Origin: Oxalobacteraceae bacterium
Lineage (GTDB): Bacteria; Pseudomonadota; Gammaproteobacteria; Burkholderiales; Burkholderiaceae_D
Direction: 5' to 3'
DNA: 6,355 bases
NCBI GenBank assembly: GCA_947453015.1
Contig: CANGFL010000084.1
Coordinates: forward strand, 1 to 6,355
Below are positions 1 through 4,405 of this stretch, piece after piece. The notes under the pieces are model-generated. The model was given only the letters and a program-made list of their open reading frames with translations, searched no databases and was not told the origin of the DNA. The first letter of the stretch is position 1. Each line of letters starts with the position of its first letter. The translations under genes and the position numbers were made by a program.

Positions 1-143
1 GGAATACGGAAGGCGACAAAAAAGGCATCGGTATAGACCGACGCGCCGAAAGTTCGGGCGATCAGGAACTCGCGGACCAGTCCGGTGATGCGGGAGAGCA
101 TCGTCATGCCAGATACGGTGGCGAGCGTTTTGTGCAAATTCAT
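1..143 (-). CDS. murJ: Lipid II flippase MurJ (MviN), N-terminal fragment
   Basis: MurJ is an inner-membrane protein of the MOP superfamily that flips lipid II from the cytoplasmic to the periplasmic face for peptidoglycan synthesis. Only the first 47 codons are present; the gene leaves the window at its left edge, so nothing can be said about its integrity. The visible protein begins MNLHKTLATVSGMTMLSRIT and continues through GLVREFLIARTFGAS to TDAFFVAFRI. This is the typical MurJ N-terminus, with the conserved T-x-x-S-R-x-x-G-x-x-R-E segment of the first membrane helix and the D-A-F-x-x-A-F-R-I segment at the start of the second. The start at 143 is chosen because the family similarity begins exactly there. 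In-frame ATGs at codons 13 and 15 would remove part of the first helix. No Shine-Dalgarno sequence precedes the start; instead a TATAAT lies 8 nt upstream, which suggests a leaderless or near-leaderless mRNA. The gene is divergent from rpsT. Confidence 0.93.
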   Translation of the reverse strand, partial: MNLHKTLATVSGMTMLSRITGLVREFLIARTFGASVYTDAFFVAFRI

Positions 144-151
144 GGGAGCCG

Positions 152-157
152 ATTATA
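152..157 (-). promoter_or_regulatory. Perfect -10 box for murJ, immediately before its start codon
   Basis: On the minus strand TATAAT (157 to 152) is followed by eight bases and then the murJ ATG. A transcription start at the usual distance would fall within about 0-2 nt of the ATG, leaving no room for a ribosome binding site. The -35 region is poor: about 17 bp upstream only ACCTGC is found, so the assignment rests on the perfect -10 box. The surrounding 11-mer CCGCTATAATC is identical to that of the rpsT promoter on the other strand. Confidence 0.55.
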
Positions 158-328
158 GCGGTAGGCTTTTTGCGGCAGGTCGGCCGGATAGGCTGGTTTC
201 TGGAGGCTTAACAAAGCAGCATCAATCTTGCGGTCTGAAATCGTTCGTTCATTCTTAAAAAGAAAATATTTCAGCGCTTATCTTTGCTCTTTGCTTGTCC
301 TAAGCCCATTGTCAGCCTTGCCAGAAGT

Positions 329-357
329 TTGCCCAGGGCATTAAAACCCGCTATAAT
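329..357 (+). promoter_or_regulatory. rpsT promoter (sigma-70 type)
   Basis: A -35 element TTGCCC (329-334, 4 of 6 consensus bases) is separated by 17 bp from a perfect -10 box TATAAT (352-357). Transcription should start near 364, giving a leader of about 53 nt before the rpsT ATG at 417. A strong vegetative promoter fits a ribosomal protein gene. The 273-bp spacer 144-416 also holds the oppositely directed murJ promoter and an AT-rich nested inverted repeat (235-274). I see no gene in it. Confidence 0.72.
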
Positions 358-376
358 CTTCGTTTTTCGAAATTCC

Positions 377-397
377 GCTCGGAGCAGTGCTCCCGGC
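377..397 (+). promoter_or_regulatory. Hairpin in the rpsT mRNA leader
   Basis: GGAGCA-g-TGCTCC (381-393) is a perfect 6-bp inverted repeat around a single central base. As RNA it gives a 5-bp GC-rich stem with a 3-nt loop. After one C-C mismatch it extends by a U-G, a C-G and a G-C pair (377-379 with 395-397). It ends 8 nt before the AGGA ribosome binding site at 406-409. In E. coli S20 represses translation of its own mRNA. Whether this hairpin takes part in a similar control is inference. Confidence 0.4.
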
Positions 398-416
398 TAT
401 ATATCAGGAACAAATC

Positions 417-680
417 ATGGCAAATACCGCACAAGCGCGTAAGCGCGCTAGGCAAGCTGTCAAGCTGAATGCGCACAATTCCAGTCAGCGCTCGACGCTT
501 CGCACCGCGATCAAAGCCGTTCGTAAAGCTATTGAGTCTGGCGACAAAGCGTCCGCTGCTCAGGTTTTTCAGGCATCAGTGTCTGTGATCGATCGTATCG
601 CTGACAAAAGAATCATTCACAAAAACAAAGCAGCTCGTCACAAGAGCCGTCTTTCCGCCGCAATCAAAGCCTTAGCTTAA
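417..680 (+). CDS. rpsT: 30S ribosomal protein S20
   Basis: S20 is a primary 16S rRNA-binding protein of the small subunit body, folded as a three-helix bundle. The product has 87 residues, the same length as E. coli S20. It starts [20 protein letters not shown], with the usual lysine- and arginine-rich first helix, and ends with a basic stretch ([20 protein letters not shown]) typical of the family. The ATG at 417 is preferred to an in-frame GTG at 387. It gives the exact family N-terminus and has AGGA at 406-409 with 7-nt spacing, whereas the longer form would add ten unrelated residues encoded by the leader hairpin. The gene is monocistronic: it has its own promoter upstream and an intrinsic terminator downstream, and is divergent from murJ and convergent with the DUF192 gene. 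As in many bacteria, it lies next to murJ. Confidence 0.98.
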   Translation: MANTAQARKRARQAVKLNAHNSSQRSTLRTAIKAVRKAIESGDKASAAQVFQASVSVIDRIADKRIIHKNKAARHKSRLSAAIKALA

Positions 681-688
681 TTTTGCGG

Positions 689-703
689 CCTGGTTTATCC
701 AGG
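689..703 (+). other. Small hairpin between the rpsT stop codon and terminator
   Basis: CCTGG (689-693) and CCAGG (699-703) form a perfect 5-bp stem with the loop TTTAT. No T run follows, so it is not a terminator by itself. It may stabilise the 3' end of the rpsT mRNA together with the terminator 19 nt further on. Confidence 0.35.
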
Positions 704-721
704 TGAAGCAGTAAAGTATCT

Positions 722-754
722 AAAACCCGTTAGGTTCAATGCCTGACGGGTTTT
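722..754. terminator. Bidirectional intrinsic terminator between rpsT and the DUF192 gene
   Basis: The arms AAAACCCGTTAGG (722-734) and CCTGACGGGTTTT (742-754) form a 13-bp stem with one G-U pair around a short loop. T runs follow in both reading directions: T6 at 751-756 on the plus strand, and the complement of the A run at 722-725 on the minus strand. It terminates rpsT on the plus strand and the DUF192 gene on the minus strand. The DUF192 stop codon at 755-757 directly abuts the stem. Confidence 0.9.
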
Positions 755-1186
755 TTACTTTGGCAGGCCGCCTACCTTAGTGCCGGGTTTGAGATTCTTT
801 TGTTTGAACCATCCCTGATTCATTTCCAACGCATATCGTGCTGGTTTTTTTGTGCAGTGAGCATCTTGAGTCTGCGGTTGCATATCTTCGATATTGATAA
901 TGGTGTCAGCCTCGTCAATGAATGCAACTGAAAGCGGCAGGGGTGTATTTTTCATCCACATACAGACCATTCGGCTTTCGGGAAAACGAAACACCATACC
1001 TTCATTCGGGCCCATTTTTTCGCGGTACATCAGCCCTTGCGCGCGTTCTTCTTCTCGCAGCGCGACTTCTGCTTGTACCAGATGTATACCGAGGTTGAGC
1101 GTAGTGACTGGAAATCGTTGCTGGGCATGCGCTTGAAAACTGATAAGCAGCTGCGCAAATAGCGCAGCGAACATAATTTTTTTCAT
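755..1186 (-). CDS. Exported DUF192 family protein
   Basis: The product has 143 residues and belongs to the DUF192 (COG1430) family, small extracytoplasmic proteins of unknown function. Residues 1-21 look like a Sec signal peptide: two lysines, a hydrophobic core (MFAALFAQLLISF) and an A-H-A cleavage motif at 19-21 before QQ. The mature domain shows the family landmarks in order: AQGLMYREKM (49-58), MVFRFPE (64-70), MWMKNTPLPLSVAFID (76-91) and YALEMNQGWF (118-127). Cys75 and Cys111 are the only cysteines and could form a disulphide in the periplasm; this is inference. The ATG at 1186 has no clear Shine-Dalgarno sequence. The gene lies 154 bp downstream of the rluE-like gene on the same strand. 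A candidate -35 TTGACT (1240 to 1235) has no convincing -10 partner, so it is open whether the gene is co-transcribed or has its own promoter. The stop codon abuts the shared terminator. Confidence 0.9.
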   Translation of the reverse strand: MKKIMFAALFAQLLISFQAHAQQRFPVTTLNLGIHLVQAEVALREEERAQGLMYREKMGPNEGMVFRFPESRMVCMWMKNTPLPLSVAFIDEADTIINIEDMQPQTQDAHCTKKPARYALEMNQGWFKQKNLKPGTKVGGLPK

Positions 1187-1301
1187 TATTCGTGATGGTG
1201 GTTACTGAAGTAATGCGGAAACAGGCGTCTGGTTAGTCAAGTTTAATGGCATGTGACTTTGAAGCTTGAATTTTTATTTTGGGATTGTAACTGCGTAACT
1301 A

Positions 1302-1316
1302 CCTTACTGAGTAAGG
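1302..1316. promoter_or_regulatory. 15-bp perfect palindrome upstream of the DUF192 gene
   Basis: CCTTACT (1302-1308), a central G, and AGTAAGG (1310-1316) form a perfect inverted repeat. It lies 25 bp past the rluE-like stop boundary (minus direction) and about 115 bp upstream of the DUF192 start. A direct repeat of GTAACT with period 8 (1287-1292 and 1295-1300) sits beside it. There is no T run, so it is not an intrinsic terminator. It could be a protein-binding site or a hairpin in a shared mRNA; the function is unknown. Confidence 0.35.
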
Positions 1317-1340
1317 GCATCCATCGGAAATGCGGCGCCT

Positions 1341-1898
1341 TCATTTCCATTCTTCCTCGTCAATCACTCGCCATTCCCCAGGCCAAAGAGGATGATTGGA
1401 GAGGGAGAAGGGGCCAATCGAACTTCTAATTAATCGAAGTGTGGGTAAGCCAACGGCTGCGGTCATGCGCCGTACCTGACGATTTTTACCTTCAGCCAGC
1501 GTGATCGCGAGCCATGCCACGGGAATGTTTTTGCGTTCGCGCACCGGTGGGTCGCGTGGCCATAACCAATTAGGTGATTCGATGATGGCAGCTTTACTGC
1601 CGCGGGTTGTGAAGTCGCCCAAATTAATCGGCTGCCTAAGCGCTTGAAGTTGGCTTTCAATCGGCGTGCCCTCGACTTGGACCAGATAGGTTTTTTCCTT
1701 GCCATAGTCGGGGTGACTGATCTCTTGTTGTAGCTGCCCGTTATCCGTTAGCAGCATCAAGCCTTCGCTGTCCGCATCCAGTCGTCCAGCCGGATATACA
1801 TTCGGCAAATCAATGTATGAAGCGAGTGTTTTACGAGTTTCATGAGCCGAGAATTGGCTCATGACGCCATAGGGTTTATTAAATAAAATCAATGACAT
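1341..1898 (-). CDS. rluE: RluE-like 23S rRNA pseudouridine synthase (RsuA/RluB/RluE/RluF family)
   Basis: This enzyme isomerises a uridine in rRNA to pseudouridine; E. coli RluE acts on U2457 of 23S rRNA. The 185-residue protein opens with ILFNKPYGVMSQFS, the family's first strand motif. It carries the catalytic motif GRLDADSEGLMLLTDNG at 38-54 with Asp41 as the catalytic aspartate, then EKTYLVQVEG (68-77). It ends with EGKNRQVRRM (136-145) and LIRSSIGPFSL (156-166), the usual RNA-binding and closing segments. There is no N-terminal S4 domain, which separates it from RsuA, RluB and RluF and supports RluE. The exact target nucleotide is inferred from this subgroup only. The ATG at 1898 matches the family N-terminus but has no visible Shine-Dalgarno sequence. 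A possible weak promoter is GTGACA (1981 to 1976) 17 bp before TCAATT. The gene is divergent from icd and lies upstream of the DUF192 gene on the same strand. Confidence 0.88.
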   Translation of the reverse strand: MSLILFNKPYGVMSQFSAHETRKTLASYIDLPNVYPAGRLDADSEGLMLLTDNGQLQQEISHPDYGKEKTYLVQVEGTPIESQLQALRQPINLGDFTTRGSKAAIIESPNWLWPRDPPVRERKNIPVAWLAITLAEGKNRQVRRMTAAVGLPTLRLIRSSIGPFSLSNHPLWPGEWRVIDEEEWK

Positions 1899-2031
1899 GA
1901 GTAATTTTTTGGGGTGTGTGGGTCATGTCTGATAGAGCGCGAAACCTAAGTAAATTGAGTTTATCCTGCGTATCGTGTCACACTTGTTTGTATGGCGAAC
2001 TGCGAAATTCTAGTGCATAATGTGAAAAGCA

Positions 2032-2052
2032 GTCTTATGTCTTATATAAGAC
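2032..2052. promoter_or_regulatory. Palindromic operator candidate upstream of icd
   Basis: GTCTTATATAAGAC (2039-2052) is a perfect 14-bp palindrome. A further copy of its half-site, GTCTTAT (2032-2038), abuts it directly, giving the tandem GTCTTATGTCTTAT followed by ATAAGAC. Perfect dyads of this size with an AT-rich centre are typical operators of dimeric regulators, including the FadR branch of the GntR family. It overlaps a weak possible icd promoter (GTGAAA 2022-2027, 17 bp, TATAAG 2045-2050) and lies about 70-90 bp upstream of the start expected from the proximal promoter. The regulator is not in this window. Confidence 0.55.
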
Positions 2053-2088
2053 ACGCCAACAGCAGCACACAGAACTCAATAAAGTGCT

Positions 2089-2116
2089 TTGCCGTTCACA
2101 AGACGCAAAATACAAT
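2089..2116 (+). promoter_or_regulatory. Proximal icd promoter candidate
   Basis: TTGCCG (2089-2094, 4 of 6 consensus bases) and TACAAT (2111-2116, 5 of 6) are 16 bp apart. Transcription would start near 2123 and leave a leader of about 26 nt containing the GGAG ribosome binding site. Upstream alternatives are CATAAT (2016-2021) with a weak -35 element, and TATAAG inside the palindrome. The icd gene may have more than one start site. Confidence 0.5.
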
Positions 2117-2148
2117 TTCTTTATCCGCCAAAATCTTCGGAGATAACG

Positions 2149-3402
<1,254 letters not shown>

Positions 3403-3417
3403 TTATTGAATCGGCTT

Positions 3418-3479
3418 AGCTCTTGCTCAATGGTCTGAGGAACGTATTTCTGTAAAGTCTCAGGTCATTGCAGCAAGCT
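3418..3479 (+). ncRNA. Long imperfect hairpin in the icd 3' untranslated region
   Basis: The arms 3422-3439 and 3459-3477 pair as CTTGCT-CAATGGTCTGAG with CTCAGGTCATTGCAGCAAG. All positions are Watson-Crick except two G-U pairs (3433 with 3465, 3434 with 3464) and one bulged C at 3471. Outer pairs AGCT with AGCT can extend it to 3418-3479. The loop is 19 nt. It starts about 15 nt after the icd stop codon and is followed 18 nt later by an intrinsic terminator. This is a candidate 3'UTR-derived small RNA or mRNA-stabilising element. The structure can be read directly; that it is a separate RNA is inference. Confidence 0.4.
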
Positions 3480-3497
3480 GGGTCAGCGCCAAAAAAT

Positions 3498-3526
3498 AAA
3501 AACCCCCGGTTTTGCCAGGGGTTTTT
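3498..3526. terminator. Intrinsic terminator between icd and csp
   Basis: The arms AAAAACCCC (3498-3506) and GGGGTTTTT (3518-3526) form a 9-bp stem. After one C-A mismatch, GG and CC add two more pairs, leaving a 5-nt loop. On the minus strand the stem is followed by a long T-rich run (complement of 3491-3502), making it a strong terminator for csp, which ends at 3547. On the plus strand only five Ts, inside the stem, are available, so icd termination is probably weaker. Confidence 0.87.
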
Positions 3527-3546
3527 GAGAGGGTCCTAATGGGTAA

Positions 3547-3750
3547 TCAGGCGTTTTGAATGTTAGAAGCTTGCTTGCCTTTGGGGCCTTGCGTTACTTC
3601 GAACGATACTTTTTGCCCTTCTTTGAGGGTTTTGAAGCCATTCATCTGAATCGCGGAAAAGTGCGCGAACAGATCTTCGCCACCATCATCCGGAGTGATA
3701 AAACCGAAGCCTTTGGCGTCGTTAAACCACTTTACAGTACCAGTTGCCAT
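3547..3750 (-). CDS. Cold-shock-domain protein (CspA family)
   Basis: This small OB-fold protein binds single-stranded RNA and DNA and acts as an RNA chaperone or antiterminator. The 67-residue product is the usual family length. It begins [20 protein letters not shown] and carries RNP1 as KGFGFI (13-18) and RNP2 as DLFAHF (26-31), with the family end [11 protein letters not shown]. The start at 3750 gives the standard N-terminus; a weak purine-rich stretch (AAAGAAAGA, about 3768-3760) serves as the ribosome binding site. The gene is transcribed from a promoter about 130 bp upstream, so the mRNA has a long leader as cspA mRNAs do. It is divergent from clpS, as cspD is in E. coli, but at 67 residues it is too close to the generic CspA type to assign a particular paralogue. 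It need not be cold-induced. It is convergent with icd and shares its terminator. Confidence 0.96.
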   Translation of the reverse strand: MATGTVKWFNDAKGFGFITPDDGGEDLFAHFSAIQMNGFKTLKEGQKVSFEVTQGPKGKQASNIQNA

Positions 3751-3881
3751 AAAAAGCGTCTTTCTTTAAGAACGAATCACACGAGCCCTAAAAGCAAGAA
3801 GCCTCGCGTAACGCTGCCCCCTCTTATTATTGCTCCTCCTATATCAATTAGTGCCAACCCGCACGTTTATTGATCTTTTGC

Positions 3882-3910
3882 ATTGTTCGCGTAAAAAATC
3901 TAAAAGTCAA
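3882..3910 (-). promoter_or_regulatory. csp promoter with a long leader
   Basis: On the minus strand TTGACT (3910 to 3905, 5 of 6 consensus bases) is followed after 17 bp by AACAAT (3887 to 3882, 4 of 6). Transcription would begin near 3875, giving a leader of about 125 nt before the csp ATG. The leader contains AGGAGGAG (3840 to 3833), a perfect anti-Shine-Dalgarno match with no start codon at usable distance, and G-rich and C-rich stretches that could fold. Long structured leaders are established for E. coli cspA; the same role here is inference. Confidence 0.6.
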
Positions 3911-4084
3911 GTTAATTGCCAAAAGAACCAGACTTGCCGGAACTTATTGAGAATCCAGGATTGGCGGGCCTTTTCCAGCTAGCGCCCTGCGCATAGCGAG
4001 GAAAGCGCGTAATATCGATGAAAGAGTAAGGATATGACTGGTTTAACCTGTTACGCAGGTAGATGAAAGCATTAGAATAGAAGC
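3911..4084. other. Clp-side half of the csp/clpS divergent spacer, no clear promoter found
   Basis: The gene-free spacer 3751-4084 has the csp leader and promoter on its left. On its right I find no good -35/-10 pair for clpS. TAGAAT (4073-4078) ends 6 nt before the clpS ATG but has only GTTACG at -35 spacing. TTGCCA (3916-3921) has no -10 partner, and no sigma-32 type sequence is evident. There is a small hairpin ACCTG-TTACG-CAGGT (4046-4060) inside a possible 10-codon reading frame (4034-4066). That frame ends in TGA and has no well-spaced ribosome binding site, so I do not call it a gene. Confidence 0.5.
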
Positions 4085-4405
4085 ATGGCAACTAACGAAG
4101 AGAATGATAACGGCACGGCTCTGATTACCAAGGAGCAAAAGGAAGCGGTTAAGCCGCCTTCCATGTATCAGGTGCTGTTGCTAAATGATGATTACACCCC
4201 GATGGAATTCGTGGTTGCTATCATTCAAGAGTATTTCAACAAAGACCGTGAGAACGCTACACAAATTATGTTGAAAGTGCATCGTGATGGTAAAGGATTG
4301 TGCGGGGTTTATCCCAAGGATATAGCCAGTACAAAAGTAGAGCTTGTTTTAACCCACGCCCGAAAGGCTGGGCACCCGCTGCAGTGTGTGATGGAGGAAG
4401 CATGA
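4085..4405 (+). CDS. clpS: ClpS, adaptor for ClpAP (N-end rule recognition)
   Basis: ClpS binds proteins with destabilising N-terminal residues and hands them to the ClpA N-domain for degradation by ClpAP; it also blocks other ClpA substrates. The product has 106 residues, the same length as E. coli ClpS. Residues 1-23 form the expected disordered, charged tail. The core begins [21 protein letters not shown] (23-43), containing the N-degron-binding residues Asn34, Asp35, Asp36 and Met40. His66 in [11 protein letters not shown] completes the pocket, at the same numbering as E. coli. The ATG at 4085 gives the family length, but only a weak GAAG lies right against it and there is no proper Shine-Dalgarno sequence. 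Translation of clpA is coupled: the clpS TGA (4403-4405) overlaps the clpA ATG (4402-4404). Confidence 0.97.
   Translation: MATNEENDNGTALITKEQKEAVKPPSMYQVLLLNDDYTPMEFVVAIIQEYFNKDRENATQIMLKVHRDGKGLCGVYPKDIASTKVELVLTHARKAGHPLQCVMEEA

Noticed and set aside
387..416. Upstream GTG extension of rpsT
   Set aside because: It adds ten residues not seen in S20, is encoded within the leader hairpin, and lacks a ribosome binding site. The ATG at 417 has AGGA at good spacing.
2089..2148. Upstream TTG extension of icd by 20 residues
   Set aside because: The ATG at 2149 has GGAG 6 nt before it and gives the family N-terminus and length; the extension overlaps the proximal promoter.
3556..3873. A 105-codon plus-strand reading frame lying antisense to csp
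   Set aside because: It overlaps the whole csp gene, its protein has no recognisable domain, and the csp protein is an unmistakable family member. It is a mirror of csp codon use plus leader sequence.
3961..4020. A sigma-32 heat-shock promoter for clpSA
   Set aside because: No CTTGAA followed at 13-15 bp by CCCCAT-like sequence was found on the plus strand in the spacer.
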